A stretch of 64,000 nt of DNA from Hoylesella buccalis ATCC 35310 (GTDB lineage: Bacteria > Bacteroidota > Bacteroidia > Bacteroidales > Bacteroidaceae). This document shows positions 7,700-16,703 of the stretch, piece after piece. The stretch covers positions 1 through 64,000 of the forward strand of contig NZ_ADEG01000086.1 of assembly GCF_000177075.1 (NCBI RefSeq), read 5' to 3'. The notes beneath the pieces were generated by a model that saw only the letters and a list, made by a program, of their open reading frames with translations, was not told where the DNA came from and ran no database searches. The first letter of the stretch is position 1. Each line of letters begins with the position of its first letter. The position numbers were made by a program, and so were the translations under genes.

Positions 7700-8869
7700 T
7701 TATATATTCTTGTCTATCACGTCCTTCATGCGTTTCAGTCCTTCAAGCATGAGGCTGCGAGGCATGGCAATGTTGATTCGGATGTAATCTGCTCCTGTGG
7801 TTTTACCGTACATGGTGCCGCGATTCACAAAGACTTTCCCTTCTTTCAGCAATTTTTCAGTCAGTTCATCGCCAGTCATGCCGGTTGCCCGAACATTTAC
7901 CCAGACAAGGTATGTCCCTTCCAAGTTGATGACCTCGAGTTGGGGGAGGTTGTCCTTGAAGAATGTTTTCAGTGCCTGGTAGTTCTCCCAGAGATAGACA
8001 TTGAGTTGATCAATCCAATCCTCGCCCTCGTTGTAGGCTGCCTGCAGGGCGATTACACCGAACGGATTCACGTCGCACACCTCATTGATATTGATGGCGC
8101 GGTCAATCTTTTGTCGGTCTTCCGCATTGCTGGTGATGATGTTGGCGATTTGTAATCCAGCAATATTGAACGATTTAGTGGGTGAATTAGTTGTGATGCA
8201 ATTGTCCTGACACGCTTTGGAAACAGCGGCAAAGGGTGTGAATACGTGACCTGGCATGACGAGTTCGCAATGAATTTCGTCAGCAATTACCTTCACGTTA
8301 TGCCTGAGACAGATATCGTTCATACGGCTTAGCTCCTCTTGTGTCCACACTCGTCCGGCTGGGTTGTGAGGATTGCAGAGCAAGAACACTTTTGTCTTCT
8401 CATCTGCTGCCTGTCTCTCAAAGTCGTCAAAGTCGATTTCATACGAGTTGCCTTTGCGCACCAGCGCATTCTCGGCGATCGTACAACCATTGTTTCGGAT
8501 AGACGAGAAGAAACAATTGTATACCGGTGTCTGCACCAGTACCTTGTCTCCAGGCTCCGTTAGTGCCTTGATGATGGCCGAAATGGCTGGTACCACCCCA
8601 GATGTATAGATAATCCAATCGCGCTCGATGTGCCATTGGTGGCGCCTTTCAAACCACGAAATGATGCTCTCGTAATAGCTGTCAGGCACGATGGTGTAAC
8701 CAAACACGCCATGCTCTACACGCTTTTTCAGTGCTTCAAGGATGCAGGGTGCAGCCTTGAAGTCCATGTCGGCCACCCACATGGGTATCACTCCCTCTTC
8801 TTTCGCCTCGTCCCATTTCACCGAGTTGGTGCCGCGGCGGTTCACAATCTCGTCAAAATCGTATTTCAT
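7700..8869 (-). CDS. MalY/PatB family PLP-dependent aminotransferase or cystathionine beta-lyase
   Basis: This is a fold-type I pyridoxal-phosphate enzyme of 389 residues. The MalY/PatB signature is clear: MKYDFDEIVNRRGTNSVKWD, PMWVADMDF, NPHNPAGR (166-173), DEIHCELV and the Schiff-base lysine K232 in NSPTKSFNIAGLQ. Such enzymes cleave cystathionine or cysteine to pyruvate, ammonia and a thiol, and some act in maltose-regulon control. The exact substrate cannot be read from sequence. It starts 2 bases after the DUF3737 gene, so the two form an operon. Confidence 0.92.
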   Translation of the reverse strand: MKYDFDEIVNRRGTNSVKWDEAKEEGVIPMWVADMDFKAAPCILEALKKRVEHGVFGYTIVPDSYYESIISWFERRHQWHIERDWIIYTSGVVPAISAIIKALTEPGDKVLVQTPVYNCFFSSIRNNGCTIAENALVRKGNSYEIDFDDFERQAADEKTKVFLLCNPHNPAGRVWTQEELSRMNDICLRHNVKVIADEIHCELVMPGHVFTPFAAVSKACQDNCITTNSPTKSFNIAGLQIANIITSNAEDRQKIDRAININEVCDVNPFGVIALQAAYNEGEDWIDQLNVYLWENYQALKTFFKDNLPQLEVINLEGTYLVWVNVRATGMTGDELTEKLLKEGKVFVNRGTMYGKTTGADYIRINIAMPRSLMLEGLKRMKDVIDKNI

Positions 8870-8871
8870 CT

Positions 8872-9741
8872 TTATTTGTTGTTTGATGGTTTGTTGCGTA
8901 CAATAATCTCGCAGTTGTTGGGTTGCAACACATGTTCGTCGATGGTCACCGAGCCGATGGCGTCGGCCACGATGCGTCCCGATGTGGGATTCTTGATGTT
9001 GGTCACCGCTCCGCGGATGTCGGCCACGAGGGTCGTCTCCTCAAACATGCGGTCGCAATCTGCCCCAAACGTACAGTTTTCCAAGACGAGGTCCTGGCAA
9101 TAGCACAAAGGCTGCTCGCCCGTGATGTGGCAATTCACCAGTTTGAGATTTTTGGAGTGCCATCCGAGGAACTCACCGTTCAGCTCCGAATCGTACACCG
9201 TGACGTTCTCGGTTTCCCAGAACGAGTCCTTGGTAGTGATTTTGGCGTTGCGTATCACGGCGTCCTTCACATATTGAAACACGTATTTGCTGTCACTTTC
9301 CAGTCCGTCTACATCCACATGGTTGCAGAACATAAACGGATAGGTGCCGTCGTGCAGCTTCACGTTGCGCAGGGTAAGGTGGTCTACCTTCCAGAAAGTC
9401 TCGTCGGCATCGTTAATCTGCACGTTAACCAGCTTCAGTCCGTTCATTTCACGAAATAGTTTGGGTGCGTCAATGATGGTGTCGCTCATCATCATGTCGT
9501 TTGAATACCATATCGCCGAGCGCGATCCGGTCTCAAAATAGCAGTTGGTAATCACCGAGTGATCCACATGCCACCATGGATATTTGCCGATGAAGCGACA
9601 GTGGTCGGCCTCTATGTTGTGGCATTTCTTGATTCCCGACTCGCCCTCTGTTATCGTAACATCTTCGAGTCGTGTGTCGTGAATGCCGAAGAGCGGCCGT
9701 TCGCCTCCAAACTTTTTACCTTTTATCAATTCCATTTTCAT
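8872..9741 (-). CDS. DUF3737 family protein (predicted right-handed beta-helix)
   Basis: This is a 289-residue cytoplasmic protein without a signal peptide, of the DUF3737 family, whose function is unknown. The sequence is a string of short beta repeats with many N-x-x-C/H-F patterns (IEADHCRF, VITNCYF, LKLVNCHI, LVLENCTF), which predicts a pectate-lyase-like beta-helix. It opens with MELIKGKKFGGERPLFG. I see no catalytic motif. It is the first gene of a two-gene operon with the PLP lyase and has its own -7 box upstream. Confidence 0.88.
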   Translation of the reverse strand: MKMELIKGKKFGGERPLFGIHDTRLEDVTITEGESGIKKCHNIEADHCRFIGKYPWWHVDHSVITNCYFETGSRSAIWYSNDMMMSDTIIDAPKLFREMNGLKLVNVQINDADETFWKVDHLTLRNVKLHDGTYPFMFCNHVDVDGLESDSKYVFQYVKDAVIRNAKITTKDSFWETENVTVYDSELNGEFLGWHSKNLKLVNCHITGEQPLCYCQDLVLENCTFGADCDRMFEETTLVADIRGAVTNIKNPTSGRIVADAIGSVTIDEHVLQPNNCEIIVRNKPSNNK

Positions 9742-9763
9742 CTATCATGTTTAGTTTCAAGTG

Positions 9764-9771
9764 CAAAGTTA
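9764..9771 (-). promoter_or_regulatory. -7 box upstream of the DUF3737/MalY operon
   Basis: On the minus strand this reads TAACTTTG, matching TAnnTTTG, 23 bases before the start codon. I see no clear TTTG at -33. Confidence 0.5.
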
Positions 9772-9842
9772 CCAATAATTAGCCGAATAGCCCCTGCACT
9801 CCTACTGTTTTCTTCCCGTGCGTGTTCGTCAGCCGAGATACA

Positions 9843-9884
9843 AATAAAAAGAAGGATGCAGCATCTTCACGGCTGCATCCTTCT
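9843..9884 (-). terminator. Intrinsic terminator after mdh
   Basis: A 13-bp stem AGAAGGATGCAGC (9850-9862) pairs with 9872-9884 and on the minus strand is followed by TTTTTATTTG. Confidence 0.85.
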
Positions 9885-9921
9885 GTGATAAGCGTTTGTC
9901 TGTCTGTTCAGACGATAGCGT

Positions 9922-10914
9922 TTAGAGATTCGGGTTGATGCTCGACCATTCCGAGATAGCCGGAACGATGTTCAGCGTTACCAGCTCGTCGCGCATCTTG
10001 CACAAGTGCTCATAGCTGGCATCCAGCTTGGCGTTCTCCTCATCTGTACCCTGTGGAACCTCATAGTGTGCGCCCGTCTTGTCGAGCGTTGTCTTCATGG
10101 CCATCATGATATGGTCATATTTGTCAGTGCTTACATAGGTGCCGACGGGGAAACGGAATGGCTCACCGCCCATCACCGAGCGAATCATCTCTACCGACAG
10201 GTAGGCTGGGCTCTGGAAAGAAGAGCGTCCGCGGAGCTCAATAATCTTGGCACCACCCTTGGTCACGTCCTTCTTCATCTGCTCCCACTCCTCGTTGGTG
10301 AACTCGGGTGTGCCGATAATCTCTGTCAGGGGCTTGCCTGAAATGGTAACATGACTGCCATAAACGGCCATCTGCTCGCCGTGTCCACCATAGGTAGCGG
10401 CTCCCTTCACCTCTGTTTGCATCACGTTGAACTTCTTTGCCAGTGCGCTCTGCAGGCGGGTAGAGTCAAGAGCTGCCAAGGTTGTAACCTGTGAAGGTTT
10501 CAAACCTGAGTAAAGAAGCGTTACCAAACCAGTGAGGTCAGCTGGGTTAAAGATAATCACAACATGCTTCACATCAGGGCAGTACTTCTTGATGTCCTTA
10601 CCCAAACCCTCTGCAATCTCGCAGTTACCTTTGAGCAAATCCTCGCGTGTCATGCCTGCTTTACGGGGAGCACCACCTGAAGAGATGATGTACTTGGCAT
10701 CGGTGAAAGCCTCTTTAACGTCTGTTGTCGCAACGATGTTCACTGAATCGAAGCCGCTTTGGCGCATTTCCTCAGCCACGCCCTCTGGTGAGAATACGTC
10801 ATAAAGACAGATGTTGTTTGTAAGACCCATAGACAATGCTGTCTGAACCATGTTGGAACCAATCATTCCGGCTGCGCCGACGATGGTCAATTTTTCGTTT
10901 GTCAAAAATGCCAT
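9922..10914 (-). CDS. mdh: Malate dehydrogenase
   Basis: This NAD-dependent enzyme interconverts malate and oxaloacetate in the reductive TCA branch used by these anaerobes to make succinate. The Rossmann glycine motif is GAAGMIG (13-19). Substrate-binding and catalytic residues of the LDH/MDH superfamily are visible: R84 in GAPRKAG, N123 in FNPADL, D150 and R153 in LDSTRL, and H178 in GGHGEQM. The 330-residue length fits. Arg at the discriminating positions favours malate over lactate. It is monocistronic, with a -7 box upstream and a terminator downstream. Confidence 0.93.
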   Translation of the reverse strand: MAFLTNEKLTIVGAAGMIGSNMVQTALSMGLTNNICLYDVFSPEGVAEEMRQSGFDSVNIVATTDVKEAFTDAKYIISSGGAPRKAGMTREDLLKGNCEIAEGLGKDIKKYCPDVKHVVIIFNPADLTGLVTLLYSGLKPSQVTTLAALDSTRLQSALAKKFNVMQTEVKGAATYGGHGEQMAVYGSHVTISGKPLTEIIGTPEFTNEEWEQMKKDVTKGGAKIIELRGRSSFQSPAYLSVEMIRSVMGGEPFRFPVGTYVSTDKYDHIMMAMKTTLDKTGAHYEVPQGTDEENAKLDASYEHLCKMRDELVTLNIVPAISEWSSINPNL

Positions 10915-10969
10915 AATTTAATTTGAATATTTATAAATGTTACTATATATGTCCTATTGCTTGTGACCA

Positions 10970-10977
10970 CAAAGTTA
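10970..10977 (-). promoter_or_regulatory. -7 box of the mdh promoter
   Basis: The minus strand reads TAACTTTG, about 56 bases before the mdh start. The -33 box is not clear. Confidence 0.5.
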
Positions 10978-11080
10978 ATAAAAAGTGGGAACATACTGGT
11001 CTTTAATTGCTTTTTAATTTGTTATTTATTCTAAAACTGGCTTTGTTTGTCATCCGTGCTTGACAATTTGAAGAATTTTA

Positions 11081-11112
11081 TTTGTTGCTGTGCCAGCAAA
11101 AAACTATCTTTG
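11081..11112 (+). promoter_or_regulatory. Promoter of the aminopeptidase P gene
   Basis: TTTG at 11081-11084 and TATCTTTG at 11105-11112 are separated by 20 bases. The start codon follows 22 bases later. Confidence 0.75.
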
Positions 11113-11133
11113 CGATAGAATAAACAAAACAGA

Positions 11134-12927
11134 ATGACTATGAAAACAGAGATTGCAGACCGACTTTCAGCGTTGCGAGAGGTGATGAAACGTGAGCGAC
11201 TGGCCGCGTTTATCTTTCCAAGTACCGATCCCCATAACAGCGAGTATGTGCCCGATCATTGGAAAGGGCGTGAGTGGATATCAGGCTTTGATGGCTCGGC
11301 CGGCGTGGCAGTTGTCACAATGAACAATGCTGCGCTGTGGACCGACTCGCGCTACTTCATCGCTGCGGCCAACCAACTGGCTGGAACGGAGTTCCAATTG
11401 ATGAAGCAAGGCTTGCCTGAGACGCCCACCATAGCTGATTGGCTGGGTACCGAACTTCAACAAAGCGACAGTACCGAAATCGGTATGGACGGTCAGGTGA
11501 ACGCACACCAATTTGTGATGCAGATGAAACAGGACATGCGTGATCGGGGCGGCATCACCATTCGGACGAACCTGGACCCACTGGCAATCATCTGGAAAGA
11601 CCGTCTCGACATCCCGAAAGACACGGTGCAGATTCAGCCCTTGCGGTATGCAGGCGAGCGAACTGCTGACAAACTGACCCGCATTCGTCAGGCCCTGCGC
11701 CGACAACACGCTGATGGTACCCTAGTTTCTGCCCTCGATGACGTTGCCTGGACACTGAACCTGCGCGGCACCGACGTGCATTGCAACCCCGTGTTCGTGG
11801 CCTACCTGCTGATTAGTACCACGAAAGCCACCCTGTTCATCGACCCCGACAAGCTCACGCCCGACGTGAAAGCGTACCTGAAAGGTGAAGGTGTGGAGGT
11901 GAGTGGCTATGACCAGATCAAGGATGAGCTGGCTGGCTATGGCGAATATAACATCGCATTGGATCCGCAGCAGATTAACCATCATCTTTTTGAAGGGGTG
12001 AGCGGCCCCAAAATTCTTCCTCTTACCAGTCCCATCCCCCTGTTGAAAGCAGTGAAAAACCAAGCCGAAATTGCCGGCTTCCGTGCCGCCATGGTGCGTG
12101 ATGGGGTAGCGATGGTGAAATTCCTGCGATGGCTCAAGCCGGCCGTTGAGGCTGGTGGACAGACTGAGATGTCGCTTGATGAGAAGCTAACCGGCTTCCG
12201 TTCCGAGCAAGATCTGTTCAAGGGTGTGTCTTTCGACACCATCGTGGGCTACGAGGAGCATGGCGCCATCGTACATTATGAGGCTACACCCGCTACCGAT
12301 GCACGCATAGAGCCGCGGGGATTGGTGCTGATAGACAGTGGTGGGCAGTACCAGGACGGCACCACCGACATCACCCGAACCATCGCCTTGGGTGAGCTGA
12401 CCGACGAACAGCGTCGCGTGTACACGCTAGTGCTGCGGGGACACATCCAACTGGAGCTGTGCAAATTCCCCTCGGGGGCGTGTGGCTCGCAGCTCGATGC
12501 ATTGGCACGGCAGCCCATGTGGCGCGAGGGAATGAACTTCTTGCATGGCACCGGACATGGCGTGGGCAGCTATCTCAACGTGCATGAGGGCCCTCACCAG
12601 ATTCGTATGGAATGGCGACCAGCTCCCTTGCTTGCTGGCATGACCGTTACCGATGAGCCGGGCATCTACATGGAGGGCAAGTTTGGCGTGCGAATAGAGA
12701 ACACGTTGCTCGTCACCCCCTACAATGAGACCGAGTTCGGCACGTTCCTACAATTCGAATCGCTCACGCTGGCACCCATCGACACCACGCCCATTCTCAT
12801 GGACATGCTGCTCGAGGAGGAGAAGGCATGGCTCAACGCCTATCATGCCGAGGTGTACCGGCAGCTCTCACCCCATCTTTCTGACGAGGAGAACGAGTGG
12901 CTGGCAGAAGCCACCAAAAATATATAG
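11134..12927 (+). CDS. Aminopeptidase P family (M24B) metallopeptidase
   Basis: The enzyme removes N-terminal residues that precede proline, using two metal ions in the cytoplasm. It is the long form (597 residues) with two creatinase-like N-terminal domains and a C-terminal pita-bread domain. Metal ligands are visible: D401 and D412 in DSGGQYQDGTTDITRT, H475 in GTGHGVG, and the glutamates of TDEPGIY and ENTLLV. The usual M24B elements follow the expected order. It is preceded by a good promoter. Codon choice is somewhat more GC-rich than in neighbouring genes. It appears monocistronic. Confidence 0.93.
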   Translation: MTMKTEIADRLSALREVMKRERLAAFIFPSTDPHNSEYVPDHWKGREWISGFDGSAGVAVVTMNNAALWTDSRYFIAAANQLAGTEFQLMKQGLPETPTIADWLGTELQQSDSTEIGMDGQVNAHQFVMQMKQDMRDRGGITIRTNLDPLAIIWKDRLDIPKDTVQIQPLRYAGERTADKLTRIRQALRRQHADGTLVSALDDVAWTLNLRGTDVHCNPVFVAYLLISTTKATLFIDPDKLTPDVKAYLKGEGVEVSGYDQIKDELAGYGEYNIALDPQQINHHLFEGVSGPKILPLTSPIPLLKAVKNQAEIAGFRAAMVRDGVAMVKFLRWLKPAVEAGGQTEMSLDEKLTGFRSEQDLFKGVSFDTIVGYEEHGAIVHYEATPATDARIEPRGLVLIDSGGQYQDGTTDITRTIALGELTDEQRRVYTLVLRGHIQLELCKFPSGACGSQLDALARQPMWREGMNFLHGTGHGVGSYLNVHEGPHQIRMEWRPAPLLAGMTVTDEPGIYMEGKFGVRIENTLLVTPYNETEFGTFLQFESLTLAPIDTTPILMDMLLEEEKAWLNAYHAEVYRQLSPHLSDEENEWLAEATKNI

Positions 12928-13071
12928 GGCAAGAGGAGTGCCGACAGCCATCAAAAGTTTTGACCAACTCGTTCTTCTGCATGCGTTGTGATGACGACAT
13001 GTTGTTGGCAATTATCGGTCATTCAAAGCACTGAGAATCGTGATTTGGAATCTGTGTTTTTGTCAGATTTT

Positions 13072-13240
13072 ATGGTCAAAAAACAGGTATCTCAAAAAGT
13101 TGATTCTAGAAAATGCTGGTACTTTTCATGCAATTAAAATGCGCTATATTCGCCACTTTTAGGTGCTGAAATGATCATCGTATTGACTTTCCTGCACAAA
13201 GGCATTGAGTTTGATGTTCAAACTCAATGCCTTTGATAGG
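13072..13240 (+). repeat. Dispersed intergenic repeat, diverged copy C
   Basis: A segment around 13074-13115 (TCAAAAAACAGG, AAAAGTTGATTCTAGAAAA) aligns with gaps to the conserved 5' part of the copy at 56844. The following ATTGACTTTCCTGCACAAAGG resembles its 3' modules. The similarity is weaker than between copies A and B. Confidence 0.4.
13198..13234. repeat. Perfect 17-bp palindromic hairpin with 3-base loop
   Basis: AAAGGCATTGAGTTTGA (13198-13214) is exactly complementary to 13218-13234 with loop TGT. No T-run follows directly. It shares the core CATTGAGTTTG with the tandem repeat at 38945. Confidence 0.85.
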
Positions 13241-13687
13241 ACACCTCATTGCTTTTGCAGCCGAAAAATGGACAGTTTTCGTACATTTACATAGCTTTTG
13301 ATGCTTCTCGAAGGTGTAGTTGTTCTGTAAAGAGCTATCAGTCAACGATATGTATTTTTGGCGTATATGCGGCCATGTGATGGACTCGTGCAAAATATTT
13401 GAGTATTCAGAAGGCGATTGTCAAGATATTTCAGTGAAAATCGACAGTGCGGGGTAATCAAAATCCATGCCCCACTAATCGTAGTCATCTATCTCATATT
13501 CTGTGTATGTTTTTGAAATTATTTGAACAAATCTTTTTCATATTTCAAATATTCTATGTATATTTACAGCGTGGATACTATGGGATGCACTATTTGATCA
13601 TAACAAGCACAGTTAAAATTAGGTTGTGCCCTGTTTGGCGTAAGTCAGTATAAACGTGAAACCTAAACATTCTTAAATTAATACGAT

Positions 13688-16675
13688 ATGAGTAAACAAA
13701 AGTTTTTTCGAGGAGCTACGCTCTTCTTGTTTAGTCTGCTTTGCACACTGAGCAGTTATGCTCAGTCTACGGTTCAAGGAACTGTGAAAGACGAGGTAGG
13801 TGAACCCTTGATTGGAGCCACCATCCAAGTGAAAGGAGAGCAGGGTGGTACGGTTACCGATATTGATGGTAACTATCGCTTGACTAATGTGAAAGAAAGC
13901 GCAACACTGGTATTTACCTATGTGGGTTACGCAACCCAAGAGATTGCCGTGAAAGGTCAAACACAAATCAATGTGACCATGGAAACTGACAGGCGCGATC
14001 TTGACGAGATTATTGTCGTGGGTTACGCCGTTGGAACCAAACGAAATGTTTCGGGTGCCATTGACCGTGTGGGAGAAAAGGATATGAACAAGGGCGTTGT
14101 GACCGACGCAACCGACGCATTGAAAGGCAAGGTGAGTGGCGTGGTGATCAGTAGTGCAGGTGGCGACCCCATGGGAACAGCCAATGTACGCATCCGTGGA
14201 ACCTCTTCTCTTTCAGGTGGTAACGATCCGTTGGTCATCATTGACGGAATATTCTCTGACATGACGATGTTCAATGCTTTACAACCTAACGATATAGAGA
14301 GTATGACCATCCTGAAGGACGCATCTGAAACTGCACAGTATGGTTCGCGCGGTGCTGCCGGTGTCATTGTGGTAGCTACGAAGCGAGGCAAGAGCGGATT
14401 CTCGAATATCAGCTATAATGGAACCATTGGTATCAATTCTGTATTTAAAAATATAGAAATGCTTGACGCTTCAGCTTATCGTAACTTAGCGAAAGAACGC
14501 AACCTTACCTTTACCGATATGAAGGCTAACACCAATTGGCTGGATGCTGTAGAGCGTTCGACGGGTATAACTCAGAATCATCATGTTTCATTCTCATCGG
14601 GTAATGATAAGGGAAATTATAGAGCGAGCCTGGGTTATATACAGCGTCAGGGTGCCGTTCGTGGGTCGGGAATGGAAAACTACACTGCTAAATTAGATGC
14701 TACCCAGTTTGGGTTTGACAAGAAACTAAAGTTGGAATTAGGGCTGCAAGTTGGTGAGCGTAAGGGTAAGCAGCAGTACGACATGTACCGCATGTTTTAC
14801 TCGGCAGCTGCTTATAATCCTACTTATCCTACAAGCAAGAACGAACAGGGCATCTGGGATGAGGATTACTTGGCCAATGAAGTATATAATCCCCTTGGGC
14901 AGTTGGAGATTCTGAATAAATATAGTGCGAGTAATCAGAATGTACATGGCAAAGCAACATGGACATTGCTCGATGGATTGTTCTTGAGTGCGTTCGGCAG
15001 TTACACCAAGTTGAACATAGAGCATCAGCGTTATCTCCCAAATAATATTAAACAAGGTGTTGACAACGGCAATGGCTGGGCTTATTTAAAGAATGTTAGA
15101 CGCCAGGATATGATGGGAAACATTCAGCTGACATATAAGAAGGATTTTGGCGCTCATCATATTGATGCTTTGGCTTTGGTGGAAGGACAGAGTTATAAAA
15201 CCTTTTGGAACAGTTCTGAAGCGCGAGGCTTTGAAACCAATTATTTTGGTGTGAACAACATGAAGGCTGGAGCCAATGTTTCATGGGGTGATAACCAAAG
15301 TGAGTCAAAAGAATATATGCTGAACTCGTATATGGCTCGTATCAATTATATGTATGCTAACCGATATATCGCAACTGTCAATGTGCGTGCAGATGGTTCA
15401 TCCAAGCTTGGCAGCGGGCATAAGTGGGGTTGGTTCCCATCAGCATCGTTGGCATGGGTGCTATCAGAGGAAGATTTCATTAAACAGGCTAAATGGATTG
15501 ATAACTTGAAGCTACGTGCTGGCTACGGTGTGACAGGTAATCAGGATGCCATTGATCCGTACAATTCGCTGGCTCTCTATAAACCCAATGGGGTAACGCC
15601 ATACAATGGCGCCAATACAACCACTTTTGCCATTCAGAGTAATGATAACCCTGACTTGAAATGGGAGGTGAAGCATACATTTGACGTGGGCTTGGACTTT
15701 GCTGCTTTTGACAGTCGTTTGAAGTTAACACTAGACTGGTACACTTCTAAGACAAAGGACTTGTTGTATACCTATACCGTTCCTGTTCCTCCATTTACCT
15801 ACAATACCCTGTTGGCTAACATGGGTGAAATGACCAATAATGGACTTGAAATTGGACTGCGCGGTGATATTGTTCGTACGAAAGACTTTACTTTCAACTC
15901 GGGTCTGAATCTTTCTTTCCAAAAGAACAAGCTCAACTCTTTGAGTGGAACGTACAAAGGACAGAAGTTGACAACCAGCGAACACATTGTAGTAGCTGAC
16001 GCTGGATCCGCTGGCTTGACACAGAATACAGGTGTTACCTATCTGATTGAAGGCGAGCCGATAGGAACATTCTACATTCCTCATTGCACCGGAATCTCTA
16101 AAACAGGTCAGTATGAACTGGAAGATATCGTCAAAGATGGTAAAATTGATACCGGTGACGCTGGTGACCGTCGTGTAGCCGGACAGGCTATCCCCAAGGC
16201 TTATCTGGGTTGGGATTTCACCTTGAGTTACAAGAATTGGGATTTAACCATGCAATTCAACGGTGCCTTTGGTCACAAGATTTACAATGGAACGTCAATG
16301 ACTTACAGTAACATGAACAACTTCCCGACCTATAACATATTGGCTAATGCACCTGAAAAGAATATTCATGATATTCAGATCTCTGATTATTGGTTGGAGA
16401 AAGGCGACTATGTGAACTTCGAATATATCAACTTAGGCTATACATTCACGAAAGAACAGCTGAAGATGAATTGGATTCAGAACCTTCATCTTGGCTTGGC
16501 TGTCAACAATGTATGTACATTCACAGGTTACAGCGGTCTGACGCCCATGATTAACTCTGCGTCATTGGGTCGTATAGACGAAGGAACAGGAACAACTGGG
16601 ACGCTGGGTGTTGATAATAAACGAATCTATCCATTGGTACGTACATTCTCATTCAATGTGTCTGTCAATTTCTAA
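13688..16675 (+). CDS. SusC/RagA family TonB-linked outer-membrane transporter
   Basis: This is a TonB-dependent outer-membrane transporter that imports oligosaccharides or peptides with its SusD partner. It has a signal peptide (ending SSYAQ), a carboxypeptidase-regulatory-like domain (TVQGTVKDEVGEPLIGATIQ, about 26-110), a plug domain with GVVISSAGGDP and IRGTSSLSGGNDPLVIIDG, a barrel, and a C-terminal aromatic end (SFNVSVNF). No STN domain precedes the regulatory domain, so it should not signal to a FecR anti-sigma factor. No glycosidase or regulator sits beside the pair, so the substrate is unknown. The susD-like gene follows after 28 bases. Confidence 0.93.
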   Translation: MSKQKFFRGATLFLFSLLCTLSSYAQSTVQGTVKDEVGEPLIGATIQVKGEQGGTVTDIDGNYRLTNVKESATLVFTYVGYATQEIAVKGQTQINVTMETDRRDLDEIIVVGYAVGTKRNVSGAIDRVGEKDMNKGVVTDATDALKGKVSGVVISSAGGDPMGTANVRIRGTSSLSGGNDPLVIIDGIFSDMTMFNALQPNDIESMTILKDASETAQYGSRGAAGVIVVATKRGKSGFSNISYNGTIGINSVFKNIEMLDASAYRNLAKERNLTFTDMKANTNWLDAVERSTGITQNHHVSFSSGNDKGNYRASLGYIQRQGAVRGSGMENYTAKLDATQFGFDKKLKLELGLQVGERKGKQQYDMYRMFYSAAAYNPTYPTSKNEQGIWDEDYLANEVYNPLGQLEILNKYSASNQNVHGKATWTLLDGLFLSAFGSYTKLNIEHQRYLPNNIKQGVDNGNGWAYLKNVRRQDMMGNIQLTYKKDFGAHHIDALALVEGQSYKTFWNSSEARGFETNYFGVNNMKAGANVSWGDNQSESKEYMLNSYMARINYMYANRYIATVNVRADGSSKLGSGHKWGWFPSASLAWVLSEEDFIKQAKWIDNLKLRAGYGVTGNQDAIDPYNSLALYKPNGVTPYNGANTTTFAIQSNDNPDLKWEVKHTFDVGLDFAAFDSRLKLTLDWYTSKTKDLLYTYTVPVPPFTYNTLLANMGEMTNNGLEIGLRGDIVRTKDFTFNSGLNLSFQKNKLNSLSGTYKGQKLTTSEHIVVADAGSAGLTQNTGVTYLIEGEPIGTFYIPHCTGISKTGQYELEDIVKDGKIDTGDAGDRRVAGQAIPKAYLGWDFTLSYKNWDLTMQFNGAFGHKIYNGTSMTYSNMNNFPTYNILANAPEKNIHDIQISDYWLEKGDYVNFEYINLGYTFTKEQLKMNWIQNLHLGLAVNNVCTFTGYSGLTPMINSASLGRIDEGTGTTGTLGVDNKRIYPLVRTFSFNVSVNF

Positions 16676-16703
16676 CCGTCTAAAATAAGAAAGGAATCAA
16701 ATT

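Larger units (their letters stand above)
12928..13687. other. Long intergenic region with repeat copy C, no gene seen
   Basis: These 760 bases are AT-rich and carry no open frame that resembles a protein. Part of the region (about 13072-13240) looks like a diverged copy of the dispersed repeat, including a perfect 17-bp hairpin at 13198-13234. The last 250 bases must hold the promoter of the susC-like gene, but I see no good consensus. Confidence 0.6.
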